64,000 nucleotides of DNA from Norana najaformis (taxonomy: Eukaryota > Annelida > Clitellata > Crassiclitellata > Hormogastridae): NCBI GenBank assembly GCA_964023275.1, contig OZ029923.1:4786229-4850228 (forward strand), read 5' to 3'. A program made the position numbers and the translations under genes. Below, piece by piece: positions 11,030-22,919 of this stretch. The stretch's first letter is position 1, and every line of letters starts with the position of its first letter. Below the pieces are notes generated by a model. It was not told the origin of the DNA. It saw only the letters and a list, made by a program, of their open reading frames with translations, and ran no database searches.

Positions 11030-11290
11030 TTCTTCCTATTATCCGTCTTTCCGCTCCAATCCCAAACATCAACCACATCTCTGCCTGACTCGTGGATCTT
11101 GACCTGGAACCGAACCCCTTTTATATCGATTTTGTTTTGACTGAGCGCCTGTGAATAAGCTGGTCCCCGTGACGTGGCTTTCGTTGGGCGCTGTAGAAAT
11201 CTCGAGATTACGATTACACCAGTTAGCGTCCCCGTGTGGGGACCGTGCTAACCCCAGAAGATTTAAATCTCTGAAATATAGAGCGCAATA
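11030..11290 (-). repeat. SINE-like family A copy joined to a family B fragment
   Basis: Family A body (CCTGGAACCGAACCCC, TGAGCGCCTGTGAATAAGC) with tail at about 11205-11218. It is immediately followed by a family B fragment (CGTGTGGGGACCGTGCTAAC, GATTTAAATCTCTGAAATAT). The direct junction suggests one element inserted next to or into the other. Confidence 0.75.
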
Positions 11291-12199
11291 TGATGGGAGG
11301 AGATGAATCATCCCCAATAGCTCGTACTATCTTTCAGTTGATACACATATTGAACACATATTTCGCCCCTGGCAGTATGTGTAACCCTAACCCTTAGATA
11401 TGCGTCATTCGCCGTTTTAATTTAATTTCCTGTTACCCAGATACGTAAGCATGTCTATAATTCTGAAATGAAGCGTAAGGTATGAGCATGCGAAACGATG
11501 CTGAAATCACCCATGCGTTGAAGAACTTCTTTACGTATAGAGTGAATACTATTACTACCTACCTCAGCGCAATTAAGCTTTTGCACAATGTCATGCACAT
11601 AATACCAATGTACGCTAATTCTGTATATGCTTTCAAAATACGTGTGATTTACCCAACAATTTTACACTGTCGATAACGTAGTCATGTTGGCGCAACAATG
11701 TCTAAGTGTCGCTAATGGATTCATGTCAGGTGTTTAAACTGTTTTGCAGGTGTTTGAGTTACGGCAACAACGCTTGTGTGTAATAAAGCTGTATTTAAAC
11801 ATCTGAGTTTGCTGATAAATTGCTTTAGATTAGATTTTGTTATTAACTGTTAACTGAGTTTTAAAAGGTCGTGTTTTGATTGTGTAAATCAACCATGACT
11901 TGAAGAGTTTAGTTTAAATATCTATATAGTCCGCGTATGTCAACATGTCGTTTATATCTGACAAGTTTGGACGTTTGCTGTTGCTAATTTTGCGTGTCGG
12001 AATTAATCTTCGTTTCCGCCGCAGACTTTGAACATTTTGGACAGTATTTTCTGCGCATTTTATCTTGTACATGAAGAGGGTTGGCCTGACTATCTAGTGT
12101 ACGGCTGAGCCTCAAATCTACGGACTTGTGTGCGCCGTCTTCAGCTGCGGAGGAGGAGGAGCGACGTACTATCTGTTCCCCAATGGTTTAGATCAGGTC
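11291..12199. other. Spacer, nothing identified
   Basis: AT-rich unique-looking sequence. No supported exon on either strand and no clear repeat. Confidence 0.4.
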
Positions 12200-12540
12200 T
12201 ATCTCCAATTGTTGAAGTTACGTTTCCAAATGCATTTCCAAATACATTTCCAAATACATTTCCAAACACATTTCCAAATACACTCGCTCCTGTCCATAAG
12301 TTCCCCAATGGTTTAGATCAGGTCTATCTCCAATTGTTGAAGATACATTTCCAAATGCATTAATACATTTCCCCTCTGTCCATAGGCCCCGAAGGTTTAG
12401 ATTAGGCCTATCTCCAACATTTGAAGATACATTTCCAAATGCATTTCCATCTACATTCGCTCCTGTGCATGGGTTCCCCCAATCGTTTAGATCAGGCCTA
12501 TCTCCAACTGTTGAAGAATCGTTTCCAAATTCATTTCTTC
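12200..12540. repeat. Nested minisatellite (ATTTCCAAATAC; GGTTTAGATCAGGTCTATC)
   Basis: A 10-11-bp CATTTCCAAA unit is repeated inside a larger unit (GTTTAGATCAGG, CTATCTCCAA, TTGAAGATACATTTCC) present about four times over 12180-12540. Confidence 0.8.
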
Positions 12541-13844
12541 CCGCCAGTATAGGTCTTCGCTTCCATTGCTCTCAACCACAAATTGTGTTCCGATTACCAA
12601 CTTACCACATAGGATTTGCACAGATCCAGTGAGTTACGGAAAATTTTCTGCTGATGAAAACACATGGCATTCCAGCGAAAACTGAGATAATGGACTGAAA
12701 ATGGACAATACACTGATGGCCAGACAATGCTTATAATTAGCAGACACTGAAATGCGGAACGTTATCCGCCAAGCGTCGGTCATCGATTTAAAAACAGCGA
12801 TCAAATGGCGCCAATGGTGTTGACCATGCTGTAACCATATCTCCAAACACTTGAATGACTTCAAACAACGCTGTAATTAGGAGTGCCGTTTAATTTATGC
12901 TGCTGTCGAATTACTTCATCATCATTACATTTATCAGGCGTCCATTATGTTATTATTAATGTGTTATTAGTTCCCACAAATTAGCCGATGTCATTCCGCC
13001 GGTGTAAATTAGTCCTAACGAGTTAGCGTCGACCTAAAGACCAACTTGCAGTTGCCACGAGGAGACCCACAATAAATTGCAACACGCGTCGGCAAAAACA
13101 CTCCTTTAAGTGCTGTGACATTGAAGGAGAGGAGAGGAAAGGAGAGGAGAGAGACAAGGGGAGGGGAGAGGAGAGGATGTATGTGAATGAATGTGTGTGT
13201 ACATGTCTATGTGTATGCATGCGTGTATGTGCGTGTGTATGTGTGTGTATGTATGCTGACTGGGTAAGATTCCGTTATGCCTAATCATGGGCGTCGGTGG
13301 AGCACTTGAGCCGCTGTGCTTTCCACCCACTGCACTTCCAGTGCACAAGAACCCAGAGTAATATAAATTAGTACAATTATTTTCATAAATTACATGTGTA
13401 TTTACACCCCCCCCCCTATATTGCGCAGCGTGTAACACGTACGCAGGAACATTCAGGGATTCAGAAAGGCCGGGGCCACTGCAAATACGAGACACCAATC
13501 ACGAGGCGTGCATATCATAAGTCCACTAAATCGAAGTTGTGAAATTACAATATAAAAAAGGAAAAGTACATATTAATAATTATTATATACACACTTTTTT
13601 AAAAATCTGAGGCCTATTCTCTATGCGAGGCCTGGACCAAATGGTCCCGCTGCCCTCTCTAGAAGGGCCCTGATACACAACTCACCTTTACTCACCATTA
13701 TCAAACTGTATTTGGTGTGGTGTTATAGGAGCCATTTGTGCATAGACAACTTAATTATCTACTGTCTTTAGCAGACTCGAAGTCGTAACCTTAAATCACG
13801 AAATCAAAATCAGCAACTCAAATCAGTTACATTAGTTCGTAATG
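12541..13844. other. Spacer with a (GGAGA)n tract
   Basis: A GGAGA/GGAAA purine run occupies about 13125-13175, followed by GTGTATGT steps to 13255. No exon could be supported. Bases 13260-13500 contain no recognisable family. Confidence 0.5.
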
Positions 13845-14110
13845 GTAAGCTCGAGATTTCTACAGCGCCAAACGAAAGCTAAGCCGCGGGAACCAGCTTA
13901 TTCACAGGCGCTCAGTCTTATCAAAATCGATAGACAGGAAAGGTTTGGTTCCATGTCAAGTCCCAAGAGTCGGGCAGGCAGACAGTCAGACGGCTACGGT
14001 GGATAGTGTTTGGAATTGGGGCGGAAAGAGAGGTAAGAGGAAGAGGAAGAATCAGGACATGAGTTGTAGGAGCGTTCGAGTGAGAGCAAGAATCAGGATA
14101 GGAGTTGTAG
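13845..14110 (+). repeat. SINE-like family A copy
   Basis: Opens with GCTCGAGATTTCTACAGCGC and continues through GAACCAGCTTATTCACAGG and ACGGTGGATAGTGTTTGG into an A/G-rich end (AGAGGAAGAGGAAGAATC). It is one of the longer copies, so it is useful for a consensus. Confidence 0.82.
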
Positions 14111-14489
14111 AAGTGTTGAGTTTCGAGTGAGAGATCTGCGAAGTGAGAGATTTAGTTTCATGTAAGAAAACAGTGAGATACTTTGACCGATTACTTTTAT
14201 TATAAAAACTTCATAATATACAGGTTAGATATACGCAGTTACCATTACATAATTCGTACGATCTTGGCAAGCAAAAATGGCGTCTGTTTAACCCCAAAAT
14301 AATGAAAATCTTCTTACATAATTCTACCAATTTCTGTACAAAAACTATCACAAGATCTGCTGATGCCAGTTCATGCAGGACACAGGCTGACTAGACTTGG
14401 AGACTAAAGTCACGTGATTCGCCTAAACCGCCTAAATGAAAAGGTAATCGTCGACCAGAGACTGGTAATTAAAGGATTTAATTTTTGTG

Positions 14490-15050
14490 GAAAAAAGTCA
14501 ATATTGTGTTCCCATCTCAGCATTTCCCATCTGATCTTCGAGTAGGTGTCGCTTCAACTCCGCTTCCTCTTCTTCATCTTGAAGAGGGAACGTTACACCA
14601 TCTCCCTCACTATAAACACACAAGATATACATATTCTTTGTATTACTTATTGTTTGTATGGCTCCCTGTCCTATCATCTCGTATTAAGTTTAAACTATTG
14701 CCTCTGGTAATCAGAGCTCGCATCGGCCTGGCTCCAAAATATCTTTGTGATCTTATTCGGCCTCCACGCTACAGTATCTCATCCCTTCCTCTACGTTCTC
14801 TAGGTCGTCTGGATCTATTTGTCCTCACTTGCGCAGCCGAGGGCTTTTGCTGTTGTTGACCCATCTCTCTGGAATGGACTTCCGCTATCGTTTCGTGCAA
14901 GGGTCACTGTTGATGATGGAGTTCAGTCAGCGCGTTGTTTAAAGACGTTCTTATTTCCCCGGAGTTCTCATGCTGAAAGCGCCTCTGAGTAGTTTGTTCT
15001 GTAAGAAGCGCTATATAAGTTATCAGAAATACAAATACTATTACTATTAT
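14490..15050 (+). pseudogene. LINE reverse transcriptase 3' end (broken)
   Basis: The plus-strand frame reads WLPVLSSRIKFKLL, then IGLAPKYLCDLIRPPRYS and SLPLRSLGRLDLFV, which is the conserved post-palm/thumb region of CR1/L2-type non-LTR retrotransposons. The frame shifts after about 14840 into a segment equivalent to DPSLWNGLPLSFRAR. It ends with a GCGCTATATAAGT box and a short ATT-type tail near 15050, typical of LINE 3' ends. There is no intact ORF. Confidence 0.75.
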
Positions 15051-15214
15051 TCGTTTTTGCATCCTCGCGTCTTGCGGAGGCGCTCTGATGTATGCTTTAA
15101 CCAATGAGCTAACCAGTATTAAAGAAATGCCCCCACATAATTAGCGGATCAACATCTTGTGCACATCAAAACCCAGTGACCGTTTCAAAGAACATGTCTC
15201 ATCTTCCTCTGGGT

Positions 15215-15365
15215 TCCCGGTGGCTTCCTCTCCTTTCCGCAGTAGTAGTTCCAGTCTTTAAAGACATCTTATGGCATCAAAGGCCGTTCACGTCGCCCTC
15301 CTCCTATATCCAGGCTTGGGACTGGCACTGCCCTACTAAAGGCAGTGGCGAAGTTTTCTCCTTTG
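15215..15365 (+). repeat. Dispersed repeat D copy
   Basis: AAGACATCTTATGGCATCAA, AGGCCGTTCACGTCGCCCTC and TTGGGACTGGCACTGCC match about 32040-32165 closely. A diverged inverted copy lies at about 54150-54275. Confidence 0.75.
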
Positions 15366-15949
15366 AGATCTACAGATGGGCTGGTAAATAACTTAACAGA
15401 AGTGTCGCTAATGCTTCCTGGTCAAATTATTATCCACGACAGTTGGCTCGACATAGATTTCTGTAAACTAAATAGGGAGTCCTTAGGGCGGTATTCATCC
15501 GGATGCTCTCACTTAAATCATGTAGGCATCAACTGTATGTATGTCAGTTGATTAAATCTATAAAAAATGTAGGTAATTATGCACAGGCGTATATAAAGTC
15601 ATCGGCAAATCACATCCATTGTAAGTACATTAAGAGCCGAAATTCAAACTTCAAAACGTGTAATGAAAACAGGTAAATGCAGAAAATATATTCAGCAGGT
15701 GCAAACCATTTAAAAATATACATACATTAGTTGAGTAAATGCACAGAAAAATTCCAAAAATGTACCCAAAAGAATTCTAAGCAGCGCTTAACGAAGTTTG
15801 TCATCCGTGCTCTCCCGGGAGCGTGACCTCACTTAAATCATGTAGGCATCAACTGCATGTATGTCTGTTGATTAAATCTATAAAAATTTCTGTAAACATG
15901 CGTATGTGTATATTAAACCACTGACAAATCACATTCATTGTACGTAAAT

Positions 15950-16210
15950 CGTAATCGTAAACTCGAAATTTCTAAGGAACGACTTAAAACTAAGCGCAGG
16001 GCACCAGCTTATTCACCAGTGCTGCGTCAAGTCCGTGGGGGTGTCTAAAGATGCCATGTCAAGAACCAAGTCCGGTTGCCAGAAGACCGATGAGAAGAGG
16101 GGAGAGGAGGCTAGGGTGGGTTGCGTTTAAGCTGAGAGAAGTGGGAATGCTGATCAGAGGGGGATTTCTTGAAAAGGTGAGACTTCAGTAAATTAAGAGG
16201 TGGAAGCCAA
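15950..16210 (+). repeat. SINE-like family A2 copy
   Basis: A relative of family A with TGCTGCGTCAAGTC, GTTGCCAGAAGACCGATGAG, GGGTTGCGTTTAAG and TTTCTTGAAAAGGTGAGAC. Sister copies lie at about 37955-38130 and 39590-39815. Confidence 0.75.
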
Positions 16211-16429
16211 ACGAGTTTTCAAAGTGTCTCGACCGTGGGCTACAAAAAGGCCTTAATTAGTTGTTCAGCGGTTGGGTAATGATGAATGTTCCAGCCTTAT
16301 ACCCAGCTGTCGGGTACAATACGTACACCCACAGCAGTTTGACACGTGGCGCCACTGGTGTCTAAATACAAATGGATGCCGGCTTCATTATATACTGTGG
16401 GCAGCCATGTTCCCAGAGCTTCCTAAAAT

Positions 16430-16592
16430 GTGCTTTATAAAAGTACATACACACATACACATACAGACATACACAGGCCTACATACATACATACTTACAT
16501 AAATGCATACATACATACATACATAAAAACATACATACAAACATCATACATACATACAAACATCATACATACATACAAACATCATACATACA

Positions 16593-16625
<33 letters not shown>

Positions 16626-16870
16626 CATACATACATAAAAACATACATACATACATGCATACATACATACATACAAACATACATACATACATACATACAG
16701 TATACATACATATATACATACACACACATCATACATGAATACATACATACAAACATATATACATACATATATACATACATAAACACATAGACACATCATA
16801 CACGAATACATACATACATACATACAAACATACATACATACATACATGCATACATACGTACATACATGTG
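16430..16870. repeat. (CATA)n tetranucleotide array
   Basis: CATA steps with AAAC, TCAT and TATATA interruptions. It carries long artefactual frames on both strands and lies directly 3' of the ZDHHC gene. Confidence 0.95.
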
Positions 16871-16971
16871 CATACACTTTTAATCCTTCTCAATGTTTTT
16901 TAAAAAGTGCCACAGTAATGTCCTAATTGTACCTGGAGGTACATAATACCCTTACATGTAGGTACGTTTAC

Positions 16972-19900
16972 CTTGTGTATACTGGAATGAACCAGAGCCA
17001 TGGATTGTGACCAAAGACGCTTCGAAAATTCCTCCGATAGCCCAGATCAAACTGGTTCTTTTTCAGCCCGTTTGCAAACACAGGCTGCCGGTACATATCT
17101 GAAAGAAGTCAGTGATATATTTCTTGCGGTCCTTTCAACGTTGACACCAGTTGGAATAACAGTAGGCCTGGTGAAATACTTAAGCAAAAATACTGTCTGA
17201 AGACTTAAGATAGGGTAAGGTGGGGCAAGATGCACCCTTTAAGGAAACTGTGGCCTTCCCGTATATGGTTTAGTGTAAGATAAGGTTAGGTGGGGCAAGA
17301 TGCACCCTTTAAGAAAACAGTGGCTCTTCTGTATATGGTTTAGAGTTGGTTTTAAGTGGTTCAGAAGACAATATAACCACAATAACTTACAGAAGTAGGC
17401 CTATGCTGTGATCTGCAGCACAGTTACTATATCTGCCACAGTGATGAAAGCAAAAGAAATAGCAAAAAGTAAAAAGAAAAGAAATAAAAATAAAAGAAAA
17501 AGAAACAAAATAAAAGAAATTTATTATTATCGTTTTCACCCAAAGGTTCAAATACTTACTGAGTGGAAAAATATTTTATGTAAGGGAAAATGGAGCTCTA
17601 TACGACTGTTTATCATTATTATAATTAAACCTAATTACAATTATTTAATTAAGCTCAGGACTTACCTTATTCAAATTGCTTATCCACCATAGCCTGCCTC
17701 TCTGTCATAGCAGACTAATATCCTACATTTTGACCAGATTACGTTTTGGTTTGGGTGCGCCATCAGTTAAAGCTTTGTGCATTATATGCCGGTGCTATAG
17801 AAGTCACTAATTAATAATAATGATATATAATTATAAACTGATTAGTGTTAATTAGCACCAATACCAACCGAGAGTCGTTAGGTTGCACATGACCAGCACC
17901 AAGTGAAACCCAAGAAGCAGTACGAGAACGACAGCGAAACAAGTTGCCCCGAAGAATAGCAAAACGATTTCAAAACTGTGTAAGTTGGATTTCTGAGCGT
18001 CGTACTTCTGTAAAAGAAAAACACCAAACCAACACTTTCAAACGCTAGTAATTTTATCTTATTTAAAAAAAATTTGGCTTCTGAGTTTATGTACCAACAC
18101 CTTTGGGGGAAGGCAGGGCCAGCAACTTTATAAGTTTAATAAGCAACCCCTGCCTTAACCAGTTTGGGCTCGGCTGGATGGTGCGCCCCCAAAGTCAGAA
18201 GAGGTGTAAAAAATTAGATCGGCTTTTTGATTGGCCATTGATCATAATCGTAGTCCTGAGATTTCTACAGCTCCCAAAGAAAACTAAGTCGCAGAAATCA
18301 GCTTATGCACAGGCACTCAGTCAAAACAAAATTGATAGGAGTGAAAAGAAAATAAACAAAACCATTGCAATCATTTGACGAGAACCTACACTCCAAACCG
18401 CACTGAATTCGCCAGAGGAGCTGATCGCCATAAAACCCGAGTAGAACAATCCGTAGATGAGGAGAAGAATGAAGAACTTGTAATTTGAAAAACAAACGCA
18501 GTTGTTTGTCCTGTAACAGAGAATTGTTTCAAGCAGAACAATTAATTAATCATACACAAGTAATTAAAATTTCTAATTATGGGGAGACTTCGGAATTTTG
18601 TACAGTGTTGTCTTACTTGCAGATTGATTCAATCAGTTCTGTGTGACAGAAGGAGATCAACCACTTACTAACCATTAAGCTAACACCAAGAGGAAGCAAT
18701 GTATGTATGTATGTACGTATATATGTATGTACGCATGTATATATGTGTGTGTATGTATGTATGAATGCATTCAAAGACTTATATTTCGTGCATTTTAACT
18801 TTTAAGAACCTCACAAAGAAAGACTCTGCAGCATGACTATTAACAGTTCTTAAAAGGTGCATTTTGAGATATGATGAGAATGTTTCTAGAGGTGTTAGAG
18901 GCGACAGAGTTTGAATTTCCAGGGGAGATTGTTTGAGAGGGAGGGCCCAATGCACGAGAAAGCATAGTGTGTCCAAGCCGTCGTACAGGAGTGCGGAACT
19001 GTGAGGTCTCCAAATGTGCTGTATAAATCTGCAATTACAATTGTTAAACTCACCAAGGACAGTGATGATCCATCTTTAAAACACACCTACAATAATAATA
19101 ATAATAACAGTTAACACTAACATTAATATTAACTGATTTACGATAATATTATCAAAGTTAATATTAATATTAATAATCGTAAAAGAGATTCGTCTTTACG
19201 TAAATAAATAAATATGTATATACGTAACTAAGTGTATGTAACACATCCAATATGGCCGCATGTCTGTGGCCATGTTGAGCATGTTTTGCCTAATTCTTCA
19301 TTTGGCAGTTTCTGAATGAATGAATGAATGAATGAATCTATCGATCGATCGATTAATCAATCAACCAATCAATGACTCAGTCTGACCTTCTGCACACGGA
19401 ACAGTGATGTGCTCGATCAGGCTTAACAGCTTTACAGATCTCACAAAAGCGAACTTCTGTAACACAAAGTAGAAGAATCGGATGAAAATCATACATAAAA
19501 AAACGACAAAGAAAGAAATTACGCAGCACCTTGAAAAACACTAATTAATCATGTTTAAAAATTGCTGTGGTGGCAATCATTCATGACGTCATGGCCCACC
19601 CATATGTTAATATCAGAAATAAGCAATTAACAGCCGAATTTGGAGGAAAAAAATGATACAAATATATAAGTAAAATGTGTCTCCTATACCTACAGTGATC
19701 TACAGTAAATAACATCGCCAGCGTGGAAGCATCGTTGTGAACAAGTTTATCTTAAGTTATCATTTCAATGTGTTATCAGGCAAAGGTTTGATTTTGGAAC
19801 CAAATAACATCCTTACTAATGGGTGAGTTTGGGGCCAATTACTACTTTACTAAGGCCTAACCTTGGGGCCAGATAACATCCTTACTAAGGGATGACTTTG

Positions 19901-21567
19901 GAGTCACATGCTACATGCTAAGGTCTGACTTTGGAACCACATGTTACCTTGCTAAGGGTTGACTTTGGTCCAAATACTACTTTACCAAGATCTGACCTTG
20001 AACCACATGTTACCTTGCTACGAGCTGACTTTGGCACAAAATACTGTCTTACTAAGGGCTGACTTTGGATGAAAATACAGCCTTAATATAATGGCCGAGA
20101 GTAAGTATGTACCTCCCGCCTTCGTAGTACAGTTTATCGGCAGATACTGTGCAAACTCGAAGAGGACCTCGCTTCTCTCTTCAGGTGTTCTCGCTCGCTG
20201 AAGACTTCGGAGAAGTTCAGGTGGCAGATAGAACTGGAGCAACAACCACAGAAACCAGTCACAAAATAAAATAGTAGCGAAAGTTACAGAGAACCTGACT
20301 CTGGGCCTAAAGCTGGCCCCTAAAATGCAAATGTAAATGTACATAGATTTTATAGTTTTTCTACAGCAACCGTATGGCCTCGACCCTGCTCATTTTTCAA
20401 TGAATTTATCGAGTGAGATCCTTCATCAGAGCTGAATGGGAACCACGCCATTTACGTTCCCCGTGTATGGACCACACTATCCCGAGGTAAAATTCTCTTA
20501 AGTATAGCCACTATTGGCATGCTAACTGGCATCCTCATGCACTCCCAAGACAGCATTCATTGAGCCTGTAGTGGACCAGTACAAAACTTGTGTCGCAGCT
20601 GGCAACTAGTGGCCTAGTTAGCTGCATTGGTTAAAGCCTACGTCAAGGCGCCTCTGTGCGTGAGAATGTCGGTTCGCATACCGATCGTAGATATATTTCA
20701 GAGATTTAAATCTCGGGCTAGCACGGTCCGTACACGGAACCTTAAATGGCGTGGCACCCACTCAAACGGGCAGTAAGTACAAGTCTTATTCTGTCTGTGG
20801 ATATGACTCTACAACTGATCTTTTATGCAGACTATTTGATACCTGATTCTCAGATAATCCTTCAAGAAATGAGTGGAAAGTTTCTCACCTCTTCTGGAGT
20901 TGTTAGAATCGGCGTGAAGATGGCTTGATAGTAGCTCCAGAGTAGGAAGACCGTGATAACATGGAAGATTAGAAGGAAAAAAACTACAATTTATAAAACG
21001 TACATTAAGACACTGAAATTCTAAATTTAGAACAATAAGTGATGGCTTAAGATAAGACAATCAAAAATTATGGATGCATTAACTCAGGTCAAATATTTAT
21101 GATTCTTTAATTCTTAAAACTTATTTAATGTCTATTATTGATGATTAAAACAGAATTTAATGATTCATTGTGAAATAAAAATTTAATTCATGATCACTTT
21201 ATTTAAAAGTTTAAAATCTTAGGTATCACCAAACTGAAATGAATTTCTTCGTGATAAAATCTTATTCATGATTATTCCAATCTTAGAGGGTTTTTATTAT
21301 CTTAGAGGTTATTTAAAGGCATCTGCCAAAAACGTTTAAAATCTTATATATCACTAAATTGAAATATATTTCTTTGTGATAAAATTTAAAAACTTATTAA
21401 TGATTATTTCAATCTTAACCTTATGTAAAGGCATCTCCCAAAAAGCAATTTAACATAAATTAGATTTCGTATAATAACCTAAATACCTTTTTGGACGACA
21501 CTGGAAATTGTAACTGAAAAAAAATTAGAACAAATTGTAATGTGTCTAACACTCAATGATTTAGTGT

Positions 21568-21645
<78 letters not shown>

Positions 21646-22803
21646 GTTTCTCTGTTTCCTTTCTCTTGCCTCTTTTTCACTCTCTATCTGTCGATCCCTC
21701 TGTTGCACGCCTCCTTAGTGCAAGGTTATAAGCGAGGTGAGGTGAGAAATGATGATGATGAGGTTGCTCATCATCATCGTCGTAGTCATCATTATCGTCA
21801 TCATCATCATCGTCATTATCATTATTATAGCCCTAGGGCCACCCCGGTTTGGTCCTTGGTGCCAGGAACAAAAGAAGTTTCTATCTGGTTCTCAGCCCAC
21901 CAAGTGCAAACTGAAAGAAAATTGTGTTTAGTCAGAATTTTCGAATTCATCTGGCAGAAAATAAAACTCTATCGGAAATCTTATATGTTATTTCTTGCAG
22001 AACTGAACTATCTCTTTTTACGCTAACGGAAAGTATCTTTCTGTAGACTTGCTCTGGTGATCAGACCATTCTGGAAACTGGAACAATATAGACCTACCTA
22101 ACTAAAACTGTTAATCGTAATCATAATCTCGAGATTTCTACAGCGCCCAAAGAAAGCCAAGTGGTGGGAACCAATTTATTTCACAGACGCTCAGTCAAAA
22201 CAAAATCGATAGGCAAAAGGGTTCGGTTCCAGCCTCCAGGTCAAGATCCACTTAGTGGAATTTATAAGCTATGGTTTCATTCCTGTACGCTGCTTTTGTT
22301 CGCTACTGAAAGTTGAGAGAAGTTTTGCATTGCAACACATCGCTATAAGTTTCGCAGGTTTTTATAAAATCCTAGCTTTATAGCTTTCACTTCGCCGTAT
22401 CCGCCGCTGTTCCAATTCTAAACACATCCAACGTAGTCTTCTACCTGTCTTACCGTTGGACCGCGCCCTTGAACTGAACCTGACTATACCTGCCTTACCG
22501 AATTTGAACGTCTGTGAATAATCTGGATTCAAAATACTTAGCTTTCTGGGCGCTGAACAAATTCGGAGATCACGGTTACATGGGGAATTATCTCGAATTC
22601 AACCGCGAGGGGAACGCAAGCCGCTTTAAATTGATTCAGAGAAAGATAGAAATTTTACGTATGCAGACGACAACCACGTATGTGTAGTAGGACACGACGA
22701 TGGCCGATCCTATGACGACAACGAGACCCCATCGAGCGCAACTAACGATCCATCTCATACAATAGTTATCAATCTCTTCTTCTTCCTCGTCGATCACCGC
22801 CAT
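16972..22803 (-). CDS. Palmitoyltransferase ZDHHC2/15/20-like, nine exons, nearly complete
   Basis: Protein S-acyltransferase that attaches fatty acyl groups to cysteines of client proteins in endomembranes. Exons in order: 22803-22659, 21513-21487 (27 nt), 20983-20889, 20233-20113, 19456-19387, 19086-19054, 18510-18390, 18007-17869, 17098-16972. All phases agree, giving 292 codons plus two bases. Helix 1 lies at about residues 21-48 and helix 2 at 59-80. The Cys-rich domain starts at VRFCEICKAVKPDRAHHC. The catalytic MDHHCPW has Cys162, then NNCVCFSNYKFF; helices 3 and 4 and NLTTLD follow. A PaCCT-like NQFDLGYRRNFRSVFG is in the last exon. Oddities are Cys170 where the family usually has Gly, and TTLD where TTxE is usual. 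A terminal exon around 16388-16420 is possible but unproven. An upstream in-frame ATG at 22914 is less likely than 22803. Confidence 0.92.
17215..17350. repeat. 70-bp tandem duplication
   Basis: GGTGGGGCAAGATGCACCC followed by TTTAAG, GTGGC and CGTATATGGTTTAG, present twice with a 70-bp spacing (17219 and 17289). It lies in the intron before the last identified ZDHHC exon. Confidence 0.85.
18240..18345 (+). repeat. SINE-like family A fragment
   Basis: TAGTCCTGAGATTTCTACAG through GGCACTCAGTCAAAACAAAA. It is truncated and lies inside a ZDHHC intron, opposite to the gene. Confidence 0.7.
18800..19045 (-). pseudogene. LINE 3'-end fragment
   Basis: The minus-strand reading gives VRRLGHTMLS, GPSL and NNLPWKFKLC, equivalent to the GPSLWNSLP block near the end of CR1/L2-type ORF2, with frameshifts. 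It sits in the ZDHHC intron between the DHHC exon and the next, in the same orientation as the gene. Confidence 0.5.
19790..20075. repeat. 34-bp minisatellite (GACTTTGGAACCACATGTTA)
   Basis: About eight degenerate copies of a 33-36-bp unit with CTTGCTAAGG between the quoted words. It lies in a ZDHHC intron, just 3' of the exon at 20113-20233 in the gene's orientation. Confidence 0.82.
20320..20775. repeat. Two family B elements in opposite orientation
   Basis: The plus copy, about 20320-20515, carries CAACCGTATGGCCTCGACCC, AATGAATTTATCGAGTGAGA and ACGCCATTTACGTTCCCCGT. The minus copy, about 20690-20775, carries GAGATTTAAATCTCGGGC, AGCACGGTCCGTACACGG and TTAAATGGCGTGGC. The pair can fold back over the shared part. 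It is intronic in ZDHHC. Confidence 0.8.
21572..21640. repeat. (CT)n microsatellite
   Basis: Pure CT for about 70 bases, followed at 21745-21830 by GAT/ATC steps. It lies in ZDHHC intron 1, near the 27-nt exon. Confidence 0.95.
22115..22580. repeat. Two family A copies facing each other
   Basis: The plus copy at 22115-22260 (AATCTCGAGATTTCTACAGC, GATAGGCAAAAGGGTTCGG) and a more diverged minus copy at 22385-22580 (CCAACGTAGTCTTCTACC, TTCTGGGCGCTGAACAAAT) are about 125 bp apart in ZDHHC intron 1. Confidence 0.75.
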
Positions 22804-22919
22804 CTTAAAGTCTAATGTAAACAATGACGTCACAACAGTGACGTCAAATAATCCTGAAATAGATCGCCTACCGCCACGGCCATTTAAATAGGAGCCGCGC
22901 GGTCCATCTGACATACGAT

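Noticed and set aside
16388..16422. Possible terminal exon of the ZDHHC gene (SSGNMAAHSI then TAA)
   Set aside because: Phase works from one of two nearby acceptors, but the peptide is too short and weakly similar to call.
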